Source: Rubripirellula tenax (GTDB taxonomy: Bacteria > Planctomycetota > Planctomycetia > Pirellulales > Pirellulaceae). Taken from it: a stretch of DNA of 64,000 nucleotides. Every line of letters begins with the position of its first letter. The first letter of the stretch is position 1. Positions 55,284 through 63,885 of this stretch are shown piece by piece. Below the pieces are notes generated by a model. That model worked only from the letters and a program-made list of their open reading frames with translations, was not told the origin of the DNA and did not search any database. Both the position numbers and the translations under genes were made by a program. Where the stretch lies: the NCBI RefSeq assembly GCF_007860125.1, contig NZ_SJPW01000004.1, positions 30,272 to 94,271 on the forward strand. Reading direction: 5' to 3'.

Positions 55284-56666
55284 CTATTGGACAATCGCCG
55301 CGCCGAAAGCGTCGACCAACGGTGGCTCGGTGACTCCATCCATCGTTTCGTCGATCACGCGTTTCAACTTCTGAATTGCTTCGCGGTCTTGATCTGTTGC
55401 CGAATCCGGATGGACAGCCAATTCTTCCAACGGGCGATCCGTCAACTTGAACAAACGTCCGTCGCGGAAATATTTGTAGTCGTGATCCAATGCAAACACT
55501 TCTCGCGAGAATCGTTCCTTGTCATGCCCCGGTCGCGGGTCGTACCAGCAAAAAACCGATTCTCGTTTCGCCGCAGATCGGCCGAACAACTCAGCCGCGA
55601 AACTGATTCCGTCGCGACGGTCTTGTGATGGCAATGGGGCACCGGCGAGCTCCAAAACCGTCGGATAAAAATCCGATGCGTCGACAAGCGAATCGCTGAT
55701 CGCCGGCGCGATATGACCGGGCCATGATACGATCAACGGTACGTGAACGCCCGTTTGTCGGGTCGTGGCCTTACCGCCATGGATCGTTCGACCATCGGAC
55801 AACTCGGACGATACGTCCAGATGGGTGCCGTTGTCGCTGTAGAAAATTACGATCGTATCGTCTCTAAGTCCCTTTGCTTCCAAACCGTTTATCAAGTTGC
55901 CAACGGCCGTGTCCATATATTCGACCATGTCGACGGCGTAATCCAGCGACTCGACCACCGGCTTGCCGGGATCCCAATCGGGGCTGTTGGGCGTGGGCAC
56001 GAACGGCCAGTGCGGCAAAGCCATCGGGTAGTACACGAACGCAGGTGTATCACGATGTCGGTCAAGAAAATCGATCGTCTTGTCGCCCCAGATGTCTTCG
56101 CCAAACTTGCCCGCGTAGGTCTTCAGCGTTCCTGGTTCACCCGCCTTGCCTTCCAGCATCGTGGGATTGGCGTAGCGTGATCCTTTGTCTTCAGTGTGCA
56201 GGGCGTGGAACAACGCGAACTCATCGAAACCCGCGTCCTTGGGATGCATGCCGGTGCCTCGACGATTGTCTGCACCGGGAAAGTCCGGCGGATCATAGGA
56301 CTGCAATTGCCACTTGCCAAAAATCGCGGTGGCATAGCCTGCCTGTTGCAATCGATGCCCAAACGTTGATTCGGATGGATCGAGAATCCCGAACGCTTTC
56401 CAATTTCGATGGTTGTATTTCCCCGTCATCAACTGCACTCGCGTGGGCGTGCAAAGCGGCTGCGAATACGCGTGCGTGAAACGAATCCCGCCGCTCGCCA
56501 ATGCGTCAATCGCCGGCGTTCGATACGAAACTCCGCCGTAACAACCCAGGCCTTCGATTCCAATATCATCGGCCAGGATCAACACAATGTTCGGCGACGA
56601 TGCCGATGCCGTGACCGAAGGGACAAGGCTTGGCAAAAGAAATAGCAACGTCAATAAGTATCGCAT
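55284..56666 (-). CDS. Sulfatase, exported
   Basis: About 460 residues from the ATG at 56666, which overlaps the stop of the propeller gene (TGATG). A signal peptide (MRYLLTLLFLLPSLVPSVTA) precedes PNIVLILADDIGIEGLGCYGG. The formylglycine site is CTPTR at Cys72 (QPLCTPTRVQLMTG). Also seen are GKWQLQ, FYSDNGTHLD and the C-terminal subdomain. The second metal-site sequence GKWQLQ differs from the common GKWHLG, so the enzyme may have a different substrate pocket. It is the last gene of the cytochrome-DUF1552-propeller operon. Confidence 0.93.
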   Translation of the reverse strand: MRYLLTLLFLLPSLVPSVTASASSPNIVLILADDIGIEGLGCYGGVSYRTPAIDALASGGIRFTHAYSQPLCTPTRVQLMTGKYNHRNWKAFGILDPSESTFGHRLQQAGYATAIFGKWQLQSYDPPDFPGADNRRGTGMHPKDAGFDEFALFHALHTEDKGSRYANPTMLEGKAGEPGTLKTYAGKFGEDIWGDKTIDFLDRHRDTPAFVYYPMALPHWPFVPTPNSPDWDPGKPVVESLDYAVDMVEYMDTAVGNLINGLEAKGLRDDTIVIFYSDNGTHLDVSSELSDGRTIHGGKATTRQTGVHVPLIVSWPGHIAPAISDSLVDASDFYPTVLELAGAPLPSQDRRDGISFAAELFGRSAAKRESVFCWYDPRPGHDKERFSREVFALDHDYKYFRDGRLFKLTDRPLEELAVHPDSATDQDREAIQKLKRVIDETMDGVTEPPLVDAFGAAIVQ

Positions 56667-58492
56667 CAGAGTCTTTCGTTTCCATCCATCGTATTCGCAA
56701 CGTCGATCTCTTCGGCATCCGTGTCCGCCAAAGGCAGTTCGTAACACGCGGCTTCCCGTCCGTTCCGCAGGTAAACGCGGTTGCCGATCAACACCGGATG
56801 GTTCCACGTTTTGCCTTCCAAAGCGGGAAACTTTGCCTGTTCAACCAACTCGTCGGCGGACGCCTGGGCCAACACCAATTCGCCCGATTCCGAAAGGATC
56901 AGCAACTGGCCGGTGTCACCAAGCAGCACAACTTGGCCGTTGCCATACCGGCCACGCTTCCATTTCCGCTCGCCCGTTTCCAAGTCGACGCATGCAAAAA
57001 TGTTGGCGTCAAATCCATACAGATGACCCTGGTACGCAACGTAGTCATTGAAGTCCGGTTTCATGCCTCGGGTTGTCCACAGCGGCTCGACGGTCCATTG
57101 GCCGTCGTTCCGAGTTACCGAAAGACAACGAACTCCCAAACCCATGCTGGTCGCCAACAACACGCGATCATTCAAAACCAACGGCTGGATCGCTCGGTAA
57201 TTTTCGCCTGGCCAGGCGTGATTCCAAATCAGCGAACCGTCGACGGGGCTAAGAAACTGCAGCCCGTCGTTCGTCATCATCAAACAGCCCTCGACTCCGT
57301 CGAACGTGGCCGCATGCGGTGAACTGTAACTGTGGTTTCCCGAAGCCGCTGACCAAGTCGGTTCACCCGTTTCGATATTGTATGCAAGAACGCCTTTGTC
57401 GCCCTCGCCGCCCGCATGAACGATCACTTGTTCACCGATAACCAACGGCGACGACGACCATCCCCACGGCGGTGGTTCCCGACCGGCGTCGGCTCGCAAA
57501 CTGCGATTCCAAAGCATGCGTCCATCGACGGGATCAATCGCCGTCAATTGACCGTCCGCGCCGAGTGCGAATAAAACCCCATCCCCGATCGTTGGCGTTG
57601 CTCGAGGCCCCGCGCCGCCGATGGATTCGTAGAATCTTACTGTATCGGTGTGAGACCAAATCGACTTTCCCGTGTTGGCGTTCAGACAAACGATCGCTTC
57701 GTCTTCGCCACGCTGTTCCTGTGTAAACAAGCGATCGCCGGCAACGACAAAGGACGACCACCCCGGCCCGATCAATTCTTTCCACACCAATTTTGGCGGC
57801 GACGCTTTCCAATCGTCCGACAAGGCCACGCCATGAACGACACCGTCACGATCTGGGCCGCGAAAGTCGGACCAGGCCGCCGTGCTTCGATTGATCACGA
57901 CATCGGTTTCAATCGCTGCATCAGATTCGGGATCGGTAGCACGCGATTTTGCCGCAAGACTTTCTAGATAAAGCTCTTCGGGTGTTGCATTCCATCGCCA
58001 ATCAAACTCGGCCACGAATCGCCCCGTTACACCGAGCGATTGAACCGAATCCCAAAACCCGAATCCAACCGCCGCAGCGAGCAGCGCGATGAGAATCCGT
58101 CGATTCGGTTTCGCCGCCAACGCAACCAATGCGATCGCAAACGCAGCCAACCCCACCGGCAGCTGAAAAATAAAGGTCGGCATCCCATTCATTGACGGAT
58201 GCAGAAATGCGATTGCGATCGCAGCGACGATCACCAATCCCAGCAACCCGGCCAACTTCTCTTTCACGCTTGCTCGGCTGGCGAACAACCACCACCCGAT
58301 CAAGAATAAACCGATCACGGCCGGCCCCATGAAGCTGGCAATCATCAACGGCAGCGGCGGTGACTCCATCAATTGACCGGTCACCTTGACCAACAACATC
58401 AACACCAACAAAACGGCTGCCGGCCACCACCGTAGCGTCGGCGCAACCGGGTGCTCGATACCTGCCGATTCGGTTGCGTCAGCTTCATCCAT
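56666..58492 (-). CDS. Membrane-anchored PQQ-like beta-propeller protein
   Basis: A 608-residue protein. The N-terminal 165 residues contain about five hydrophobic segments (about 23-40, 49-70, 83-98, 109-126 and 132-147). The rest is a PQQ-like propeller with blades such as SDFRGPDRDGVVHGVALSDDWKASPPKLVWKELIGPGWSSF, VCLNANTGKSIWSHTD, LTAIDPVDGRMLWNRSL and LAYNIETGEPTWSAASG. The layout resembles membrane-bound quinoprotein dehydrogenases (N-terminal helices, periplasmic propeller). The usual PQQ and metal ligands were not clearly found, so the cofactor is unproven. The gene overlaps the sulfatase by one base. Confidence 0.88.
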   Translation of the reverse strand: MDEADATESAGIEHPVAPTLRWWPAAVLLVLMLLVKVTGQLMESPPLPLMIASFMGPAVIGLFLIGWWLFASRASVKEKLAGLLGLVIVAAIAIAFLHPSMNGMPTFIFQLPVGLAAFAIALVALAAKPNRRILIALLAAAVGFGFWDSVQSLGVTGRFVAEFDWRWNATPEELYLESLAAKSRATDPESDAAIETDVVINRSTAAWSDFRGPDRDGVVHGVALSDDWKASPPKLVWKELIGPGWSSFVVAGDRLFTQEQRGEDEAIVCLNANTGKSIWSHTDTVRFYESIGGAGPRATPTIGDGVLFALGADGQLTAIDPVDGRMLWNRSLRADAGREPPPWGWSSSPLVIGEQVIVHAGGEGDKGVLAYNIETGEPTWSAASGNHSYSSPHAATFDGVEGCLMMTNDGLQFLSPVDGSLIWNHAWPGENYRAIQPLVLNDRVLLATSMGLGVRCLSVTRNDGQWTVEPLWTTRGMKPDFNDYVAYQGHLYGFDANIFACVDLETGERKWKRGRYGNGQVVLLGDTGQLLILSESGELVLAQASADELVEQAKFPALEGKTWNHPVLIGNRVYLRNGREAACYELPLADTDAEEIDVANTMDGNERL

Positions 58493-58535
58493 GACAGTCG
58501 TCTCAAGTGTTGGAAGTTTAAGTTGGAGAGCAAGA

Positions 58536-59819
58536 CTACGCTCGAATCGCCAGCCCGTCGATGCTGGTAGCGGTACTGCTGCCGAAGCTTTCGATCGGTT
58601 GATTCATTTGCTGGGCGACTTGCACGAAGAGATTGCTAAACGGAGCGTTGTTGGTGCGGTCAAGCTTCAGATGCTGGCCGTGACGAAACCGTCCGCCGGC
58701 AAGCAGAATCGGAAGGTTCGTCGTGTCGTGAGCATTGGCGTTGCCCAGGTTGCTGCCGAAGACCAAAGATGTGTTATCGAGCAACCGTTGACCATCCTCA
58801 GTTTTGCGTTTCATATCGGCGAGCAGTTTCTCAAGCGATCGAAACTGAGCTTCCTCGACCAAACGCAGTTGGCGAATCTTGTCTTCGTCTTGTCCGTGAT
58901 GCGATAGATTGTGGTGATCGATCGACACACCCGGAACCGGCGGAACGTCGTTGCGCCCTTGGATCATGACCGTGATCAATCGTGTCGAGTCGGTTTGCAA
59001 CGCCAAGGGAATCAGTTCAAACAGCAACTCCATTTGCCCAATCAAGTCGTTGCGATCCGTGACGTCTTGTGGCGACTGGGCGTCGACATGTGGCTTGGGT
59101 TTGTGAATCCATGCTTCGGCAGCGTTTAACCGCTGTTCCATTTCACGGACGGAATGAAAGTACTCGGCGAGTTTTTCGCGATCGTCTTTGCCAACGCGCC
59201 GGCCGAACTGTTTCGCTTCCTCGCGCACCGTATCCATGATGCTGCGCCCCTCGCGAAGCCGCTGAACTTGCGTCTCGCGTTCTTCGGCCGAACCATCCAG
59301 GAACAACTTGGCAAACATCTTCGACGGCGACTGTTCGCCAGGAATCATGATCCCGCTGCGCGTGTACGACTGGCTCGATCCGTCGGTGCTCAATTGCAAT
59401 GACGGAAAACGCGTTTCCAGTCCGATGCGATCGGCGATCCATTGATCAATCGAAATCGAATTGCGAAAACCGGCCAGCCCCGGGTGACGCGCCGCAGTCA
59501 ACCAAGTCATGCCCGATGAATGCCCGTCCGCCCCGGATTGGTCGGGGTGCGACAGACCGCTAAACAGGGTGAAGTCCTTTCGGTGTTCTTCAAGCAATTT
59601 CAAATACGGCGTTAGTTCGTAGTCGCTGCCCGCTTGATCCGGAAACAAGAACGGAGCGTGCAATCCCAACGAAGTACAGATACAAACCATCCGCTGCGGA
59701 ATCGCAACCGGTGCTGCCCATGCACGCCTGGGCAGAAATGCATCGAGCAGCGGCAACGCCAGCCCCACACCCGACGCTCTCAGGAATGTTCGTCGATTCG
59801 CGGTGTGACGATGGATCAT
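58536..59819 (-). CDS. DUF1552 protein with Tat signal
   Basis: A 427-residue DUF1552 family protein. The N-terminus TANRRTFLRASGVGLALPLLDAFLPRRAWA is a twin-arginine signal. Family stretches are GLSHPDQSGADGHSSGMTWLTAA, PSLQLSTDGSSQSYT, SLVFGSNLGNANAHDTTNLPILLAGGRFRHG. It follows the cytochrome/DUF1592 gene by 28 bp, as in the module at 11.3-15.5 kb. The function is unknown; the tight link with cytochromes suggests redox or hydrolase activity in the envelope. Confidence 0.93.
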   Translation of the reverse strand: MIHRHTANRRTFLRASGVGLALPLLDAFLPRRAWAAPVAIPQRMVCICTSLGLHAPFLFPDQAGSDYELTPYLKLLEEHRKDFTLFSGLSHPDQSGADGHSSGMTWLTAARHPGLAGFRNSISIDQWIADRIGLETRFPSLQLSTDGSSQSYTRSGIMIPGEQSPSKMFAKLFLDGSAEERETQVQRLREGRSIMDTVREEAKQFGRRVGKDDREKLAEYFHSVREMEQRLNAAEAWIHKPKPHVDAQSPQDVTDRNDLIGQMELLFELIPLALQTDSTRLITVMIQGRNDVPPVPGVSIDHHNLSHHGQDEDKIRQLRLVEEAQFRSLEKLLADMKRKTEDGQRLLDNTSLVFGSNLGNANAHDTTNLPILLAGGRFRHGQHLKLDRTNNAPFSNLFVQVAQQMNQPIESFGSSTATSIDGLAIRA

Positions 59820-59847
59820 AATTTCTTTCGCTCAGCCGAAACGGCGA

Positions 59848-62364
59848 TTACTTCGTTAAGAACAGATCGCTAGTTGCGATTTCATGTACCAGTGTACGCA
59901 AGCCGCCGTCGCTGGCTGAAACCTTCTCGACAATCTGTTCGATTTCATCTCGATCCGCAAAGCTGATCCCAGCACCGGTAGCATACGTTGTCATCTTTTC
60001 GGCCAGGCTGCGAACAATCTGACGTTGATCCGCCAACATTAACTTCCTGAACTCGTTGATATCGGCGAAGGCCCGACCATCGGATGTTTGACCACTGCAA
60101 TCAACGGGTTGCCCCAACTTGTATTCCCAAATGTTCCGTCCATGCAGCCTCTTCGTTTCAGAATCGCCCTCACCAATGGAACGATAACGCGTGCGAAAGC
60201 CACCGATCACATCGAAACTCTCGAGTGCGAATCCCGGCGGATCGATCTCGCGGTGACATCGATTGCAAGTATCCGAATCGCGATGCTTGGCCAATTGCTC
60301 GCGAATAGTCGTTGCGCCGCGCGTGTCGGGTTCGATCGCATTGACCGGCGGCGGCGGCGAAGGCGGCTTACCAACGATCCGTCGCAGTATCCATGAACCG
60401 CGGACAACAGGCGAGGTGACGGTGCCGTTCGCGGTCACTTTCAAGACGGCCGCTTGAGTCATCACACCGCCACGCACGCTATCGCCGGGCAACGCGACGC
60501 GTCGAAACTGCTCGCCGAACAGATCATCACCTGACTTCGCGAACGGTTCGGTCAGTTCGTAGTGCTCGGCAAGTCGTCGATCGAGCATTGCAAAATCACA
60601 GTCGATCAGACTGGCGATCGGCAGGTTGTTGGAAAGCAATTCGTTGAAGAACAATTCAGTTTCGGCCACCATCGATCGTCGCAGCAGATCGTCGTACTCG
60701 GGGTACAGACGCGTATCGGGAATCGTGGCATCGATTTGATTGAGTTCCAGCCATTGCCCGACGAAGCTAGTAACAAACCGCTGGCCGCGTTCCGATCCCA
60801 ACAGCCGCTCAACCTGCTGGCCAACGACGACCTTGTCGGACAACTTTCCCGCCTGCGCAAGGCCCAGCAATTCTTCATCGGGCGGGCTGCTCCAGAAACA
60901 ATACGACAACCTCGAAGCGACGGCAAAACCGTCCAGCTTCCCCGGTGATTCATCCAGCATCAAAAACCGCGGCGAAACCAGAATCGCACGCAGGGCAACT
61001 CGCATTGCCTGCTCATACGTTCGCCCTCGTTCCAGTTCCGCATTTGCCAAATCAATGAATGCGTCCGCTTCACCGACTTTCAACGGACGCCGAAAAGCAC
61101 GCGTCGCAAATCGCGTGATCGCTTGGCGAACCGCCGACGCTGGATCCTGGGGCGTCACTTCGTACGCGATGTGTCCTTGGTCGGTCCAGCGACCGCGTTG
61201 CTCTAGTTCGCGAACGTGATCGGCGCCGAACACGTCCGTCACACTTTCCGGTGGCCAATCCTCCAGCAAAGGCCCCTCGATCTCGATCCACTGGACGGCC
61301 ATGCCGGGCACCTTCCAGTCTTTTACGCTGTCCATATTCCAAACGTTCTTGCCGTCATCATCGATGCCGATTCCATAGCCGCTGAATCGCAAGTGATCGC
61401 GATGCGAAAGCGATGCGGTAAACTCCAACGTTCGGGGCTCCGGCCCAAGCTCGAAATACTGAAGCAACTGGTGATTCTTCCAATCGCTTGAGAACACTTT
61501 CAACGCGATCGGATCGCCCCGACTGTCGACCGCATAGGCGGACACTCGCACGCGATACTCGCCGTCGGATGGCGGCGCGAACTGCTTCAAGTCGTCGGGA
61601 GAATAGCCGTGACTGATATACACCAACGCATCGTCAGTTTCCCGAAACAAGCGACGATGCCGCTCACCCGATACCGGATCGACATGATCCTCGGCGGTAT
61701 CCAAATTTTTGCGAACGGCTTCTTCGTCCTGCATCCGCAATCGCTTGCTGAACCCTTCGGGTCGTGCCGTCAAACGCACAGCCGAATCCAACGCAAGCTC
61801 GATCACTTCAAGATACTTTTCGATCTGAACCGCCGAAATGCGCAGCCCTTCTGCCACCGTATCAAAACCTTGACTGCGCCCGTCTTCGGGAAGCAAATGC
61901 TCAATCGGCAAATCGATTCGCAGCAAGTCGTGCAGACTGTTTTCAAACTCGCGTCGGTTCAGTCGCCGCAGAATCGTTCGTCCCTGCTCGTGCTTCTTTA
62001 TGTCGAGCACGTTCACGATTGCCGTTCCGATCGGTTGCGTAAGACCCGATCGCTGCCGTGATGTGAGCGTCGACTCGGGCGGCATCTCACCTGCCTGAAC
62101 GCGATCGTGGATCCTGGTCCAGCGACTTCGATTCGCTTCGGTTTCGAATGACCAACTCAACTGATCCAGATCCAATCCACCCGCCTTCTCACTCGCATCG
62201 TGGCAGTCCAAGCAGTTGCTTTCGATGAATTCCTTCACTTGCGACGGTTGCTCGGCCGCCGTCAAACGATTGCCCGCCAAAAACGATCCGGCGACAAAAA
62301 CCGAATATCCAAGGCGACGCACGATCATGACGAGAGTTTTGTTCGAGCGATTTTCTTTGGGCAT
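59848..62364 (-). CDS. Planctomycete cytochrome c protein (DUF1587/1595/1592/1588/1585)
   Basis: An 838-residue exported protein, parallel to that at 12.8-15.5 kb. Order: signal region (MIVRRLGYSVFVAGSFLAGNRLTA), PSCyt1 with CxxCH (CLDCHDASE), DUF1587 (LRRLNRREFENSLHDLLRID), a beta-rich part, DUF1595, DUF1592 (VASRLSYCFWSSPPDEELL), DUF1588 (RGGVMTQAAVLKVTANG) with a second CxxCH (CNRCHREIDPPG) and DUF1585. Two c-type hemes are expected. First gene of a four-gene operon with DUF1552, propeller and sulfatase; gaps of 28 and 43 bp then a one-base overlap. Confidence 0.92.
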   Translation of the reverse strand: MPKENRSNKTLVMIVRRLGYSVFVAGSFLAGNRLTAAEQPSQVKEFIESNCLDCHDASEKAGGLDLDQLSWSFETEANRSRWTRIHDRVQAGEMPPESTLTSRQRSGLTQPIGTAIVNVLDIKKHEQGRTILRRLNRREFENSLHDLLRIDLPIEHLLPEDGRSQGFDTVAEGLRISAVQIEKYLEVIELALDSAVRLTARPEGFSKRLRMQDEEAVRKNLDTAEDHVDPVSGERHRRLFRETDDALVYISHGYSPDDLKQFAPPSDGEYRVRVSAYAVDSRGDPIALKVFSSDWKNHQLLQYFELGPEPRTLEFTASLSHRDHLRFSGYGIGIDDDGKNVWNMDSVKDWKVPGMAVQWIEIEGPLLEDWPPESVTDVFGADHVRELEQRGRWTDQGHIAYEVTPQDPASAVRQAITRFATRAFRRPLKVGEADAFIDLANAELERGRTYEQAMRVALRAILVSPRFLMLDESPGKLDGFAVASRLSYCFWSSPPDEELLGLAQAGKLSDKVVVGQQVERLLGSERGQRFVTSFVGQWLELNQIDATIPDTRLYPEYDDLLRRSMVAETELFFNELLSNNLPIASLIDCDFAMLDRRLAEHYELTEPFAKSGDDLFGEQFRRVALPGDSVRGGVMTQAAVLKVTANGTVTSPVVRGSWILRRIVGKPPSPPPPVNAIEPDTRGATTIREQLAKHRDSDTCNRCHREIDPPGFALESFDVIGGFRTRYRSIGEGDSETKRLHGRNIWEYKLGQPVDCSGQTSDGRAFADINEFRKLMLADQRQIVRSLAEKMTTYATGAGISFADRDEIEQIVEKVSASDGGLRTLVHEIATSDLFLTK

Positions 62365-62514
62365 GGGCGATCGCTTTGTGGGTAACGTGAACGTCTGGCA
62401 GGCCGAATGGAGGAGCCTATTCTAGGCTGTACCAGCGATTGTTGTCGTTGTTTCAAAACGCATGCGGTTTGCGACGGTTTCACGCGTCGGATGCTTTCCT
62501 TAGAATGCGTGCGA

Positions 62515-62591
62515 GAAATAAGTGTCCACCCCCTTTTGCCGGGCACCTGCCCTTCGGGTGCTTCGCACGAAAGGGGTCGGACACTTATTTC
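62515..62591. repeat. REP-like inverted repeat (extragenic palindrome)
   Basis: A 77-bp hairpin: outer arms GAAATAAGTGTCC and GGACACTTATTTC (13 bases, perfect), an inner CCCCTTTT/AAAGGGG pair and a GC-rich loop with a GGCACC/GGGTGC pair. Such elements, with the sequence GTGTCCGACC, are found scattered in planctomycete and other genomes with REP-associated tyrosine transposases (RAYT). It lies in the 270-bp gap before the DUF1569 gene. The window has only one copy that I could find. Confidence 0.7.
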
Positions 62592-62636
62592 CGATCATTC
62601 CTTACAAACACTGTCGCATACCCAGCAACCCGACCG

Positions 62637-63104
62637 ATGGCAAACACACCCGAACGACGCGACTTGCAATTCAACTCATTGGACGAGGCCGTCGCCGATG
62701 CGACGAACCTTGCCGGCGGCGCGACACGCACCACGGGAAAGCACAGCTTCGGGCAGATTCTTGAGCACCTGGCGCTGACCCACGACATGGCCACCGGCAA
62801 GATCACGCCTCCCCGTCCGCCGCTCATCATGCGGTTGGTGATGCCCGTGATGAAGCACATCATTTTAAACGGGCCAGTCAAACCGGGATTCAAATTACCC
62901 CAAGACGCCGAATCTTTCTTCTGGCCCGCTGGTGACGTCGACGTTCAACAGGCATTGACGCATCTACGCGAGTCCGTCGAAAACTACAAATCGAACGGTC
63001 CGCTGGCAAAGCACCCGATCTTTGGAACGCTCTCGCGAGAAAAGGTCGACTTCTTGAATTGCAGCCATTGCGCGATGCACCTCAGCTTTGTACACCCTAC
63101 CTAG
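62637..63104 (+). CDS. DUF1569 family protein
   Basis: About 155 residues from the ATG at 62637 (MANTPERRDLQFNSLDEAVADA); the longer frame upstream is not protein-like. DUF1569 belongs to the DinB/YfiT-like four-helix bundle group, with candidate metal ligands in SFGQILEHLALTHD and CSHCAMHLSFV (His spacing as in DinB). Family members are small cytoplasmic proteins with metal-dependent activities (bacillithiol transferase-like), not proven here. Promoter in the gap holding the REP-like repeat. Confidence 0.85.
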   Translation: MANTPERRDLQFNSLDEAVADATNLAGGATRTTGKHSFGQILEHLALTHDMATGKITPPRPPLIMRLVMPVMKHIILNGPVKPGFKLPQDAESFFWPAGDVDVQQALTHLRESVENYKSNGPLAKHPIFGTLSREKVDFLNCSHCAMHLSFVHPT

Positions 63105-63265
63105 CGGTTGCACACAACCGTCCACGGGTCGGTTGATCGATTCAAAATTGCCCAGAACGCGGGACGCAGTTTTCCACCCAAGTATCAGCGCCTTTGCTTC
63201 GCTGTTTTTCCAGAAAGCATTCACTCTCCACTATTTTTCGCTCCCTTGAATTGGATGACTTGTTG

Positions 63266-63814
63266 ATGTCTGAACGCATTATTCTTCGAACGGGTGAAGC
63301 TCTCGTAGCTGGCGGCCCTCCTTTTACGGCTGCGGAACCGGAAGTCGTGATTGGCGAATTGGACGGCCCCGTGGGTATCGCGCTGGCAACGCTCACCGGC
63401 GATCAATCGAAGGGCCACTCGAAGGTCTTCGCGATCTTGAACACGGACATCCAAGTCCGACCCGTCACGCTTTGCGTTAGCAAAGTCACTGTCAACAACA
63501 GTCGCTACACCAATATCCTGATGGGCACCGTCCAAGCTGCGATCGCCAATGGCGTGTTGGATGCAGTCCGCGCGGGTGACTTACCCAAAGATCGAGTGAA
63601 CGAACTGGGAATCATCTGTAGTGTTTGGTTGAACCCAGGCGTGATCGACGACGACAAGTTGGACCACAAAGCGTTGTTCGACATCCACCGCAAAGCGATG
63701 GCACAAGCGATTCACAAAGCAATGAACCATCAACCGTCGATCGATTGGCTACTAGAAAACCAAGACAAGATCACCCACAAGTACTACCAAATGGGCCTGG
63801 ACGGAAAAATTTAA
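63266..63814 (+). CDS. Formaldehyde-activating enzyme (Fae) homologue lacking the catalytic His
   Basis: About 182 residues from the ATG at 63266 (MSERIILRTGEALVAGG). The Fae fold is recognisable from GEALV, IALATLTGDQSKGHSKVFAILN, VRPVTLCVSKVTVNN and a C-terminal helix pair. In real Fae enzymes a His (GEALVGDGNEVAHIDL in methylotrophs) activates formaldehyde for condensation with tetrahydromethanopterin; in this protein the aligned position reads AAEPEVVIG, with Glu instead of His. It may be a Fae2/Fae3-like paralogue with another role. Planctomycetes carry H4MPT-linked C1 genes. No other C1 gene is in the window. A group II intron 3' end lies close downstream on the opposite strand. Confidence 0.85.
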   Translation: MSERIILRTGEALVAGGPPFTAAEPEVVIGELDGPVGIALATLTGDQSKGHSKVFAILNTDIQVRPVTLCVSKVTVNNSRYTNILMGTVQAAIANGVLDAVRAGDLPKDRVNELGIICSVWLNPGVIDDDKLDHKALFDIHRKAMAQAIHKAMNHQPSIDWLLENQDKITHKYYQMGLDGKI

Positions 63815-63885
63815 TTGAGGAAACCGCTCGTGACAGCCAAATTGCGGGCGTGACCGAAGTGGACCGTAACCGAAGTGGAATCGCG

